A stretch of DNA of 27,466 bases. Origin: Chara braunii. Lineage: Eukaryota; Streptophyta; Charophyceae; Charales; Characeae. The notes beneath the pieces are model-generated. The model saw nothing but the letters and a program-made list of their open reading frames with translations, was not told the origin of the DNA and did not search any database. Where the stretch lies: positions 2,518,180 to 2,545,645 of the forward strand of contig BFEA01000179.1 in NCBI GenBank assembly GCA_003427395.1. Reading direction: 5' to 3'. A program made the translations under genes and the position numbers. Shown piece after piece: positions 10,031 to 19,710 of the stretch. How positions within the stretch are numbered: the stretch's first letter is position 1; every line of letters starts with the position of its first letter.

Positions 10031-11745
10031 TATTCCATAGTAAGAAGATAAACGACCAAATTTATATGGAAACCATACGCAGAGGAAGGAGAGGCGTTCA
10101 TATCTAAAGTGGCATGGGATACGTTGTGTCAGACACGCACAGAAGAAGGATTGGGAATGCTTGACCCTCTGAGACAGAACACAGTCATGCTTTGTCAATG
10201 GATTATCAAAGCTGGACTTTTACCCTTCCCCCCTCACTGGTGCACCTAGCGGAGCAGATTTTATCAAAGTAATGAAACTTGCCCATACCAAAGGATATTT
10301 GGTCCTGTTTAATGTTGTACTCTTACCAGAGGAGACATATCAAATCTTCATTCTGGGTGGCCATCATAAAGGCTTGGAGAAAGATCCACCTGAATGTTTG
10401 GAAAGAACCCACCTCAAAAGAGGAAACATTAGCCCAACTGCTGTTCGGAAACCCGAGGTTAAGGGACGAATTAGGAGAATGGTTCAAAGCTAACTCATTC
10501 GTCACAAGTTTTGGCCGAACGTAGATCGAACGGGGTGTTCTGAGAGTGCGAGACTTATGGGACGCCGTGCTAGGAGACTGGGTGTCTGATTGTATGTTGA
10601 GGAAAAAGTTGAAGCACGTACGTCACCTAGAAGTTCGCAAAAAACTTCTTCTGGCAGCCATTCCAGAACAATGGAAAAAAAAATATTTCCCCGAGAGGAG
10701 TTGATCCACCGGGACGTGGTTTCCTGCAACACAAAAGGCACCTGACCAGGTGTAAAATTGACGAATATTAAAACAGATGGGCGAAGAGAATTTGAATGCT
10801 GGAGACTGGGGGGGAGAACATTGCATTTGGACGAAGAAAACCCCTCCCCACTGGTGAGGGTTCAACTACAAAAAAATTGAGTTCTTGAATCTCCCTGTTC
10901 TGATGACTCGGTCTCCTATGAACTATTTGCCAAAGGAAAGCCGCTACTGCAGCTGAAACTGGATCCGGTACTGTGGGAATGGACGATAAAAGGGACGAGA
11001 GGAACAAACGTTACTTTAGTGGATTACACTATTAAGATTGAGTATGCTACCAATCAACCACTGAAGCACCCGCAAATAATAGCGAGGGAAAGATAAGCTC
11101 CAATTGCTTCCTCTTCCATCAGAAGAAGTGGATAGAGCCTTATCTGCATGCTGGGATTAGTTAAAACTGATTGCAAACTAGAGACAAGCCTCGTTGCTCT
11201 GGCTAGTCTTGCTGATGTCCAATCCCCCAGCGGTATGGCTAACTGAAAGGGGTATGAAGCTCGATTTAAAGTGTCTCCGTTGTCAATGGGTTTTGGGGTC
11301 TACTGTTCACCTGTGGTGGAACTGCCCGGCCTCTGGGCGCATCTGGAAATGGTGGTCCACCCACTGGAATCGTATATCTAACACAATTTCCCCCTGAACC
11401 AAAGAATGGACTCTTCTGGGGGGAATCCCAAATGGCACTCAGGGTTTTAAAGCATGGGGCTATAAAGCCCAATCGGCCTGTGCAGCGGGCTTTGCTGTTA
11501 TTTGGCAATGCAAGAATGACCAGATCTTTGAAGGGAAGGATTGTAGCAACAAACAAATTCGTCAAACTTTCAAGCAACACCTACTATGAGCCATACAGGC
11601 TGATTGGGGTCGCAGAGTGTCAACTTCATCAAACCCCCAATCTGGAATGCGGTGGTTCAACGAAACATGGGCCTTGAGTACAGACGTCGCATCAATCAAA
11701 GAAGGTCCTCGCCTACAGATCGGCCCTTGGCTGTTACAGAATTAA
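10031..11745 (+). pseudogene. LINE copy B ORF2, linker, zinc motif and C-terminus
   Basis: Begins with 'KFIWKPYAEEGEAFISKVAW', followed by 'GLGMLDPLRQN', the same block as in copy A. The linker 10279-11100 ('FWVAIIKAWRKIHLNVW', 'LLFGNPRL', 'VRDLWDAVLGDW') is W-rich and crosses several frames. The zinc motif at about 11272-11325 reads CLRC-X8-HLWWNC, followed by 'SGRIWKWWSTHWNRI'. This is the zf-RVT region at the end of plant LINE ORF2 proteins. The tail crosses frames again ('MALRVLKHG', 'GMRWFNETWALS') and stops at 11743-11745. No RNase H domain is seen. Confidence 0.82.
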
Positions 11746-12280
11746 GAGTAATGATTAGATGCAACCTGATCACTCGGTTGCTTGAGTTCGGTCGCAGGAG
11801 AAAGGCAGAGGGAATACGAGGAGGGAGTGATGACTCCTCATGGCTCGAGGTCTTATAATAAGTCCTCGCCATGTGATAAGAGACGTTGTTGGTGTTCGAG
11901 GTAGACTTCTACAGTAAGGAGAGTATGAGTATAGTTCTAATCTAGGAGAATAAAATTAAGAATGAGATAAAGATAGTAGCTGAAGCAGGTCTGTAGAAGA
12001 GTATAATAGTGGGAACTCGGTTTCCTTTTTGAGGAATTGTGTGGCTTTCTAGGCCGTGAAGACTTTTTTTTTTTTTCCCATGGTTAGGAAATGTCAGAGC
12101 AACCATCTGTATTCGACCATTTCTGCTTCTGAACTATAATTCCCAAGGCCTGCACTAGAAATTGGGTAATGGTCCAAAGGCTACTATTTTCCGGGTTGTT
12201 TGTGGAGGGATTCCCAACCTCCCCCTTGTTTTCCTGTTTAATGAAACGCAAAGTTGATTGTAAAAAAAAACAAAAAAAAC
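11746..12280 (+). other. LINE copy B 3' UTR and possible tail
   Basis: The first 120 bases match the 3' UTR of copy A ('ATCACTCGGTTGCTTGAGTT', then 'GAGGAGGGAGTGATGA'). The rest has no match that I can see within the window. A T14 run at 12064-12077 and an A-rich run at 12262-12280 are both possible borders, so the 3' end may be as early as 12063. Confidence 0.5.
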
Positions 12281-12282
12281 GG

Positions 12283-12318
12283 GGGTCAGGGACCCCACAA
12301 TTCAACCCAGTAAAGTAC
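12283..12318 (-). repeat. Short remnant shared with the LINE copy C 3' end
   Basis: On the minus strand, 'CTGGGTTGAATTGTGGGGTC' followed by a short GACCCC hairpin arm resembles 'CGGGGTGGAATTGTGGGGAC' at about 3208-3189 minus. It probably marks another LINE 3' end or a common target. The match is only about 35-40 bp, so this is tentative. Confidence 0.45.
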
Positions 12319-12638
12319 TGCCAACATCAGCCAACTTAGCTTAGGGCCTCGTTAGACCTTCCTTGGAAAATCCTAAGGAATTAGGACGGAGTCCTTGGAA
12401 AAATTTTCAGTTTTCGGCGTCGTCATTACACCGCATCCTAATTCAAGGGGTCCCAATGAAAACCCTTGGAGGTCTCCGACGACCAATTTCATACACGACC
12501 CTTCATTTCTGCATCCTCATCCATCATAAAATTGATTTGTCGATGCGATGTAAGTCATTTCCAACATTGAAACGACGACTTCGACGTTGATTGTGACTTC
12601 CATCGCCGCGACAACCAGTGAGTCTTCAACAAGCCTTC

Positions 12639-12641
<3 letters not shown>
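12319..12641. other. Unassigned stretch
   Basis: No gene or element recognised. 'TCCTTGGAAAA' occurs twice (about 12358 and 12391). The end of the stretch is CG- and GAC-rich with a CT flavour, and could be upstream DNA of the coding candidate at 13581, but no promoter element is clear. Confidence 0.3.

Positions 12642-12686
<45 letters not shown>
12642..12686. repeat. (TG)n microsatellite
   Basis: About 21 uninterrupted TG units ending in TATATC. Further small tracts follow: GA at 12725-12734, TATATA at 12811-12822 and CA at 12871-12880. Confidence 0.97.
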
Positions 12687-12689
<3 letters not shown>

Positions 12690-12945
12690 CGTCACAAACA
12701 GAACTGCCCGGTAAACCGTAAGCAGAGAGAGAGAGAAGAGGACAACAAACGAGGGGCTGTGACAAACTGTTTCGTCGGAGTTTCACCGAATCATCAGGAG
12801 GTTGAACTGTATATATATATATGGATCGGTTGCGGCCATGGCATCCACCATGGCAACGGAATAGCGTATCACACACACATACAACTTCTGGTGGCCACCC
12901 CAACCCCCACCCACACGTGCATATATTTATATGTACGAACAGACA

Positions 12946-12965
12946 AAGAGAGAGAGAGAGAGAGT

Positions 12966-13013
<48 letters not shown>

Positions 13014-13213
13014 CACAACCACAGGGCAAGGCCGCATGAAAGTCACATGAAAACGAAGGGCCACGTCAACATCGGGAAGAAATATGCGTATCGTGGACGG
13101 AAAAAAAAAAAAACATACTAAAAAAAAAATAAAAAAAATAAAAAAAATATACTGAATCACAACAACGAAAAGGCATGTGTGTCAGCGAGCGAGCGAGCGA
13201 GCGAGAGAGCGAA

Positions 13214-13274
<61 letters not shown>

Positions 13275-13490
13275 CTCAACCACAGAGCAAGGCCGGATAA
13301 AAGTGATGTGAAAACGAAGGGCCACGTCAATATCGAAAAAATATATGTATGTCGTGGACGAAACTAAAAGAAAAAGAAAAAGACATACTAAGACACAAAA
13401 AAATAACGTAAGAAAATATATAAAATCACAACAAAGAAAAACAAAACGAAAAGGCATGTGTGTCAGCGAGCGAGCGAGCTGTCACGAGAA
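12946..13490 (+). repeat. Two-unit ~260-280-bp tandem duplication headed by (GA)n
   Basis: Unit 1 runs from (GA)n at 12946-13010 into 'ACCCACAACCACAGGGCAAG', 'GAAAACGAAGGGCCACGTCA', an A-rich part and 'AAGGCATGTGTGTCAGCGAG'. Unit 2 has (GA)n at 13219-13271, then 'ACCCTCAACCACAGAGCAAG', the same middle block, A-rich DNA and the same end at 13450-13480. The period is 261 bp at the start and 281 bp at the end. A (GAGC)n tract sits at the junction. Apparent ORFs across it are RE/SL dipeptide artefacts of GA. Confidence 0.88.
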
Positions 13491-13580
13491 AGAGAGAGAG
13501 ATAGAGAGAAAAAAAAAAAAAAAAAAAAAGAGAGAGAGAGACTGAGAGAGAGAGGTGCGGCGGAAAGGGATAAACGCGCA

Positions 13581-14123
13581 ATGGCGGACAACGACGGGTC
13601 GAACCCCGCACACCCAGCTGTTCTCGGCAATGAACCAAGCACACACACACCTTCTAACACAGCGGCGACGTCGATGACGGACCATGACCACCCACCCTCC
13701 GGGGAATCAATTGTCGGCGTGTCGTCGGTAGCAGAGGAAGGTGGTGGCTGGGGGACTGTTACCAATGTCCCTCGAGGTGGGCAAAGCGAAGCTGGCGGGT
13801 GGGGGACTATAACCTCAGTCCCTGGCGGTGGCGGCTGGGGTCAGGGGTCAACCGACTGTACGACGGGCGATGGGTGGGGATTCAGGCCAGGCTATGGTCT
13901 AGACACATGGGGTGCTCACCCTCCTACTTCCTGGGAGTATCAGGGACGGTGGTTCCTGCCAACGAGTCTTTTTACAGTTCGCTTACCTTGGATGACGAAG
14001 GAGTTGAAGGTGATGAAAGTGATGAGTAAGGCGGATAGTTTTTTCGTAGGGTTTCGAATTCCCCTTTTTCTTTTGCTGCATCCTCTTCATTTTTTTCGTC
14101 AATATTATTATTATTTATCATAA
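13581..14123 (+). CDS. Small WG/GW-repeat protein (candidate, unknown function)
   Basis: A 180-residue reading from the first in-frame ATG. Residues 1-53 are polar and of low complexity (N, T, P, H, D). Residues 54-111 hold five WG dipeptides, with W at 57, 74, 86, 99 and 110, each set in glycine, and W118 and W124 follow. Two imperfect units, 'GGWGTVTNVP' and 'GGWGTITSVP', differ mainly by silent or conservative changes. Spaced G/W motifs are known as Argonaute hooks in plant RNA-silencing proteins, but WG content alone does not prove that role. The C-terminus is doubtful: in another frame the DNA at 13950-14029 reads 'LTLDDEGVEGDESDE' then a stop, a natural-looking acidic end, so an indel or small intron near 13870-13960 is possible. 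The upstream DNA is (GA)n/(A)n. Confidence 0.5.
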   Translation: MADNDGSNPAHPAVLGNEPSTHTPSNTAATSMTDHDHPPSGESIVGVSSVAEEGGGWGTVTNVPRGGQSEAGGWGTITSVPGGGGWGQGSTDCTTGDGWGFRPGYGLDTWGAHPPTSWEYQGRWFLPTSLFTVRLPWMTKELKVMKVMSKADSFFVGFRIPLFLLLHPLHFFRQYYYYLS

Positions 14124-14207
14124 AAGTTTTCCTATGTTTTTTTTTTTATCTTACATTTTTCGACATTTTAGCGTCTTTTGTTGTATTCGTTTTCCTGTCC
14201 TTGCGCT
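14124..14207. other. T-rich 3' flank of the WG ORF
   Basis: T-rich, with a T11 run near 14139-14149, compatible with a plant 3' UTR. The next AATAAA-like signal I see is at 14811-14816 (AAATAAAG), after the artefactual duplication. Confidence 0.35.
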
Positions 14208-14605
14208 GTTTCTTACTTCTTGCGATTAGTAGTCGCTATTTTAGGCATAATGTATGCAAACCTTATAATTTTATGGGTTGCGACGTTGGTGGTTACATTG
14301 TCGACTGACTTCATCGGGAAGTACGTATGTGTGTTGATTGATTGATTGTTTGGTTGTGTGGTGTCCAATAATCAATCTCTCTATGATCTGTCTCTTATAC
14401 ACATCTAGATGTGTATAAGAGACAGGTTTCTTACTTCTTGCGATTAGTAGTCGCTATTTTAGGCATAATGTATGCAAACCTTATAATTTTATGGGTTGCG
14501 ACGTTGGTGGTTACATTGTCGACTGACTTCATCGGGAAGTACGTATGTGTGTTGATTGATTGATTGTTTGGTTGTGTGGTGTCCAATAATCAATCTCTCT
14601 ATGAT
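14208..14605. other. Assembly artefact: exact 180-bp duplication around adapter
   Basis: 14208-14387 and 14426-14605 are identical as far as I can read them, base by base, and the 38 bases between them are the Nextera mate-pair junction. A short circularised fragment read through its junction gives exactly end, adapter, start of the same fragment. The true sequence probably lacks 218 bases here (14388-14605 or the equivalent). Confidence 0.93.
14388..14425. other. Nextera mate-pair junction adapter (two Tn5 mosaic ends)
   Basis: CTGTCTCTTATACACATCT (14388-14406) is directly followed by its reverse complement AGATGTGTATAAGAGACAG (14407-14425). Each half is the 19-bp Tn5 mosaic end. Joined end to end they form the circularisation junction of Illumina mate-pair libraries. 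It is a sequencing reagent, not genomic DNA. Confidence 0.97.
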
Positions 14606-15388
14606 CAATCAATCACAAGAGATATGAGGATTACAAAAAATGGATAAATGATACAAGGGCGGTCCATTTTTTCATCTGTTTTATCCCCCTTTCTTGCTTT
14701 ATCTATTTAGTTTTTGCTTTGTTTTTTTCGATGATGACGATGTCATTGCCCATCATTACAGTTTCAATCAACGGTAAAACAAACTGTGTGCATTAAAAAA
14801 TATTGATAAATAAAGAAGAAAAAAAAAATTGTCTGTTACGATTGGTTAATACATTGAATGATTGCTTGATTTACTGGTGTCTAAGATTCAATCACTAGAT
14901 CAATCAATCACACCAAACATCATACGATTAAAAAAAAATATAAGGACTATAATTTTGTTTTTTTTTATTTAAATTTCTTTAATGTTTTATTTAGATTTTG
15001 CTATTTTATTTCTAATATGACGACATCATTGCGAAATGTTACAATTGTTTATGACAGTGAAATAAACTATGTGGAAAAAACATTGATAAAAATAAATAAT
15101 TAAACTTTCATGTGTGTTTGTGTTTTTTTTTTTTTTTTTTTTTCCGATCATGTGTCCCAAAATTTCATGTGATTCAATTACGGTTATTTTGGTACTTTGA
15201 GTTCAAAGTGCAATCTGCCTTTTTTTAGGTATTTTCATATGTTGGTGTCCAACGGATTGCAATGCCATTTTGCGTTGTACTTGGAGTATATTGGCGATTA
15301 ATGTTTATTATGAATATTGATTGATTGACTTATTGATTGAATGATTGTGTGTGGGTGATTGGTTGTCGTCGCCTTCTCATCCATGAAC

Positions 15389-15430
<42 letters not shown>
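14520..15430 (+). repeat. Diverged tandem units with GATT...AATC inverted tracts
   Basis: Unit 1 (from about 14540) and unit 2 (from about 14832) share, in order, GATTG repeats, 'GGTGTC', 'ATCAATCAATCACA', a T-rich part with 'TTTATTTAGTTTTTGCT', 'GACGATGTCATTGC', 'ATTACAGTTT' and 'AAACTGTG', then 'ATTGATAAATAAA'. The period is about 298 bp. A third, looser unit has GATT at 15319-15364 and about ten CAAT units at 15391-15430. GATT and AATC tracts within a unit are complementary and can form hairpins. Confidence 0.75.
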
Positions 15431-15431
<1 letters not shown>

Positions 15432-15900
15432 ATCCAACAGAAAAAATGTGGGCTTAAAATAACAAAAATTATCACAGGGGCTTGTGTATATTGAGTGTTT
15501 ATTTTATTTTTTCATCTGTTTTTCAATGGGTTTACATGTGCTCGTATGAGATGTTATGGAAGTCAACATTGGTAGATATCGGAATTAGAGCCTTACGTTG
15601 GTAACTTGTTGACATTTTGTTGGTAATGTGTTGATCATCTGTTGGGAATCGAATATTTGGTGCTAACCATCTGTTTATTTTATATTTGTAAACAAAAATT
15701 AAAGGGAAAAAAAAAAAAAAAAATCCTTATGAAGCTATGACTATCTAGTTTGTCTGGTATTCCATTTCCCAAACACTATACTGACCCTTTTCAACTCCCT
15801 CCTTACCTATCACCACTCTTTAAGTAACATTGGTTGTTGTGATGATATTCTTGAACAAACTATTTGTATTCATGTCAAATCGTCCTTGTACTCTTGCATG

Positions 15901-15903
<3 letters not shown>
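15431..15903. other. Unassigned AT-rich stretch
   Basis: No ORF of note. Contains A17 at about 15706-15722 and 'GTTGGTAA' phrases repeated near 15598 and 15620. It could be the end of the preceding tandem family or a retroposed tail, but nothing is decisive. Confidence 0.3.
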
Positions 15904-15940
<37 letters not shown>

Positions 15941-16104
15941 GAAAAACACGTTGCATTCTAACCCTTACTACATTATTTATGACTCAAAGTATTATGTACC
16001 TTCTACATCATCATAATAGTTTTTTATATTTTTTTATTTTTTTGGTTATTCGAATTCGGCACATGTTGTTTACACTTTTGATTTATGAAACAAATACGAA
16101 TAGT

Positions 16105-16135
<31 letters not shown>

Positions 16136-16146
<11 letters not shown>

Positions 16147-16153
16147 GGGGGGG
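16136..16153. repeat. Poly-G run of 18
   Basis: Eighteen G directly after a (GA)n tract, followed by GCCCGTCCCTG. It may be a true (GA)n to (G)n transition or share the cause of the longer G run at 16238. Confidence 0.85.
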
Positions 16154-16182
16154 CCCGTCCCTGCTTCCCGCGTGTGTGACAG

Positions 16183-16296
<114 letters not shown>

Positions 16297-16478
16297 AGGA
16301 AAAAAAAGAGTGATAAGTGGCACAAAGGTACGTAGTGTCTTAAGGTTATAATGCATAAGTTGTGGGCCAAAACACAACCTACCTTTTATATTTATAAAAT
16401 AATTATTTTTTTTAATTATTTTTGTAGTCGTTGGATATCACTCTATGCATTTTTTTCACTTTTGATTTAAGAGAGAGA

Positions 16479-16528
<50 letters not shown>

Positions 16529-16869
16529 AAGAAAAAAAACTTGAAAGAGTGATTGGTGGTAGAAAGGTATGTAGTGTTTGACGTCGTAAGGCATAAGTTG
16601 TGGCTCGAAGCTCAACGTTTCTTATACATTTATAAATTATTTTTATTTTTTATTCTTTTTTCGTGGTTCTTGGATTTCATTATATGCAGTTTTTCACTTT
16701 TAATTTGAGTGAGAGAGAGAGAGCAAAGATACGTCGTATTTTAACCTTTATCAGTGTCGTAACCCCGTTCACCGTTTACGGGTTCGTTGAACGTGGATCA
16801 GTCACCGGTCACGAAAATCGTGACCATTGGTAGTTAAAGGAGTTCAAGTAGAGCGAGGTCGTTTTTTTT

Positions 16870-16924
16870 GGAGGGGGGGGGCAAGGGGTGGGGGGGGGGC
16901 GAGGAGTTGTAGGAGGGTGGGGGT
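16870..16924 (+). other. G-rich tract with G-quadruplex potential
   Basis: Several runs of four to ten G within 55 bases, inside the hAT-like element. The spacing allows a four-stranded structure. Function unknown. Confidence 0.6.
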
Positions 16925-17071
16925 CATCGAAGGGTAATCCCCATAATTTTTTCAAAAAAAAAAATCACGAATAATAGTTTTTTTAAAAATAAAAACGAAC
17001 TAGCCAAAATAAGTATTTTTGTTTGTTGTTCTATAGGTTATTTCGATTTTTTTTTTTAATGCCATCACCCT

Positions 17072-17106
17072 NNGGGGNTTNNGGNGACTNTNNNTGGANA
17101 ANTNNN

Positions 17107-17145
<39 letters not shown>
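17072..17145. other. Ambiguous bases followed by A39
   Basis: Scattered Ns from 17072 to 17106 among called bases, then 39 A. Single-base ambiguity rather than a gap-sized N block suggests poor consensus at a homopolymer border. The sequence here should not be trusted. Confidence 0.95.
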
Positions 17146-17146
<1 letters not shown>

Positions 17147-17391
17147 ACCGCCCTTTCGTAGTCTAGCCGTTCACCGTTAACGGCCGCTCACAGAAAGTCA
17201 AGTCATATGACCGACCGTTTACGTTCACAGTGCCGACACTAACCTTTACTACATCGGTTATGACTCAAAAGTACTTTGTACCTTCTACATCATAATTTTT
17301 TTTTTTTTTTCTTTTAATTTGTAAGTTTCTCGAATTCAGCGCATGTTGTTTCAACTTCTGATTTATGAAGACAGATAAAAACAGTGTTGAG

Positions 17392-17460
<69 letters not shown>

Positions 17461-17852
17461 GAAACAAAGATACGGAGTGCTTTAACCCGCAATACATGAG
17501 TTGTGACTCAAATCACAACGTACCTTGTACATCTATAAAATAATTGTATTTTTTATTTTTTTAATTATTTTATGGTGATTTGATTTCACTCTGTGTAGTT
17601 TTTCATTTTTGATTTACGAGAGGGAGAGAGAGAGAGGTGACACAAAGGTACATAGTGTTTTACGCCATAATACATAAGTAGTGGCTCAAAGAACAATGTA
17701 CCTTGTATATTTATTAAACACATATATATTTTTAATTTTTTTGTGGTTGTTCAATTTCAGGCAATAATGATTTTTGCCTTGCCCTCTTGAGACAAAGAGT
17801 GACACGGGAAAAAAAAAAAAAAAAAAAACGAGGTTCGAAGGAGAGAGAGAGA

Positions 17853-18996
17853 AATATTTCATATTATGTGTTTGGTTGTTTATGTCAAAAATGAAGGGCA
17901 ACCGCCCATTTTTTTTTAGTGCGACACACAATTTCATATCAAGCAGTACCATAACATATAGAAAACTAAACTATTCTATCAACAAAAGTATATTTGATGC
18001 TTTAGGAAATATATCTCATAATGTCAAAAGGGTCTATTTTACATCTTGAAATAAAAAAATTTAAATATCTGACTTCATTTCACCGAAGTTAGATTTTAAA
18101 AATATATATTTTAATTAACACATTTCAATCAAAATTGATACATTCAAGTCCTACTATTATCTATTTTCTTACAATATGATTGAAAAAAATTGTTCAATTA
18201 ATATTTAAAAGTCTAAAAAAAATCTTAACAAACCCAAAATTGACTTTCTATTTAAATTAGACTAAAATGTCATTGTTAGATGGAAACTTGACTCAATTTG
18301 GATTGTAAATTTGACCAAATTATTGAATTTGGATTGAAAGTCCACCGAAACGTTTAAATCTAGACTAAAATTTCACCAAAGTTTTAGTTGTTGGCAGATA
18401 GTATGATAAAAATTTTGAATATAGACTGACCTCTATAAATATGTGGATCATATGTATGAAAAATGTTGTTAGATGATAAAAGCATCTTTGCAAGTTCAAT
18501 CTGAATATCTAATCTGACAATGTTGTACTGTTAACTCTAGATTCTGAGCTATTTCACATACATAAGTAAATTGTAACACAATTTTATTTCTTTACCCGTA
18601 TAGTTCTTAACATTTTAACATTAGCTTTCATTAATGTCAGTTCGTCGGTATTCATACCTACATTTGTTCAAACATTTGATAGCACAAATATTAAAGATAT
18701 AAACTCAACCACCACTACAAAACCCCTTACACTTTAGACAATCTTACAAAAATAACAACCAATCAACCTAAATGTTATTGTACCTAAAAAAATACAATCA
18801 TATATTAATCAAAGCAAATGAGGCAAACTTAGAAAAGTCGACAAATTAAGATGTTGCACAATTGGCCTGCACATCCGCATATTTGAGTGTGATGATGTGT
18901 GTGCGTGTGTGAGGAGGAGAAAGAGAGGAAGACAACAAGAGCAGGGTAAGAGAGTGCTTAAGAGAGAGAGAGATGCTCCAAAAGAAATAAATAAAT

Positions 18997-18998
<2 letters not shown>
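17853..18998. other. AT-rich intergenic stretch, no gene seen
   Basis: Rich in A and T with no ORF of interest. 'AGACTAAAATGTCA' and 'AGACTAAAATTTCACC' (18270 and 18363) and 'AATTTGGATTG' (18296 and 18327) hint at an old degenerate repeat with a spacing of 30-90 bases. The last 120 bases change to GA/GT-rich DNA. Confidence 0.35.

Positions 18999-19048
<50 letters not shown>
18999..19048. repeat. (AG)n microsatellite
   Basis: About 25 AG units, preceded by AAATAAATAAATAAAG and a shorter AG tract at 18962-18973. Confidence 0.97.
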
Positions 19049-19050
<2 letters not shown>

Positions 19051-19575
19051 GTTTGGATGTAATTGTAAATAGAATGAGTATACCAAAACTTTCAGTTTTT
19101 GGAAACATACCAAGTATATTAATCGAGTTTATTCGACTGCACATTTTTAATATTTTTCCAGGAAGCAGAAGCTGGAAAAAAAAAAAAAATCAGAAATGAA
19201 GAGAGAGGGAGCCTTGGTGTTTGAGAAAAAATGCTCAGTGTGCATAAAGTGAGTGAGAACCTAAGAAACATGAAAAGAACCCTATGCGATATAAAGAAAA
19301 AAATATATATATATTTCCTTACTAAACTAATACATATATAGTTTTTGTTAACCAAAGCCTAATGATTTGTGATTGCAACCTGTTGTAGATACTATGGCTC
19401 CTACGAACTACTACTACAACCACTTCTCCATTAGATTCCTCGTCTCCCCCTCTGAGCCTAATAGGTGTGAGGTACCCCTGTGGCTTGGAATATGCAGAAA
19501 ATAATAGTCATGTTCATGCTCATTAATCTTTTACCCTTCTGGGCACATGGTTACTATTTGTAAAGGGACACTAGT
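19049..19575. other. Unassigned stretch
   Basis: Contains A14 (19176-19189) and TATATATATA near 19305. From about 19370 the composition becomes balanced and may already be part of the retroposon whose recognisable 3' block starts at 19578. No ORF is convincing. Confidence 0.3.
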
Positions 19576-19577
19576 CT

Positions 19578-19710
19578 CGGTTTCCAGCACGTGTTGCTCC
19601 CCACCAATAGATTGGAACCAACTGGGAAAGGTATTACAGGGGGTTGCTCTTATCACCTTCTAGGATATAATTCTGGTCTGTTTATTAAAAAAAATATTAA
19701 TAAAAAAAAT
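19578..19710 (+). mobile_element. Diverged SINE-like 3' fragment
   Basis: CGGTTTCCAGCACGTGTTGC (19578-19597), followed by 'TCCCCACCAATAGATTGGAA', closely matches 24688-24724 and 25178-25214. It ends in A-rich DNA (19686-19710), as a retroposon would. Upstream similarity to those copies is not evident, so only the 3' domain is shared. Confidence 0.65.

Larger units (their letters stand above)
4190..12280 (+). mobile_element. LINE copy B: near full-length, degenerate L1-type retrotransposon
   Basis: The architecture, in order, is a G-rich 5' leader, ORF1 with a DUF4283-like block and CCHC knuckle, ORF2 with an APE-type endonuclease, reverse transcriptase and C-terminal zinc motif, and a 3' UTR. 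This is the L1 clade layout in plants. Such elements nick target DNA and prime cDNA synthesis on it. The copy is dead: there are at least a dozen stops or frameshifts, and a foldback element lies between the ORFs. Both ends are approximate. The 5' end is taken after the T-run 4180-4192, and the 3' end near the A-rich 12262-12280. Confidence 0.85.
16752..17241. mobile_element. hAT-like non-autonomous DNA transposon, 490 bp
   Basis: Terminal inverted repeats CAGTGTCGTAAC (left) and TAGTGTCGGCAC (right, complemented) flank the element. The flanking bases are ACCTTTAT (16744-16751) and ACCTTTAC (17242-17249), an 8-bp target duplication with one mismatch, as expected for the hAT superfamily. Removing the element restores a tandem unit: the joined flanks match 15955-16000 ('CTAACCCTTACTACATTATT'), a paralogous empty site. 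Inside are the subterminal phrase CCGTTCACCGTTWACGG (16763 and 17167), a G-rich block (16870-16924), Ns and an A39 run. It encodes no transposase. Confidence 0.75.

Noticed and set aside
12618-13560. Long frames coding RE, SL or CV dipeptide runs
   Set aside because: They are translations of (GA)n, (TC)n and (TG)n microsatellites on both strands.
14388-14425. Genuine Tn5 or IS50 insertion
   Set aside because: Only the two 19-bp mosaic ends are present, joined head to head with no transposon between them, and the flanking duplication is 180 bp rather than 9 bp. This is the mate-pair junction.
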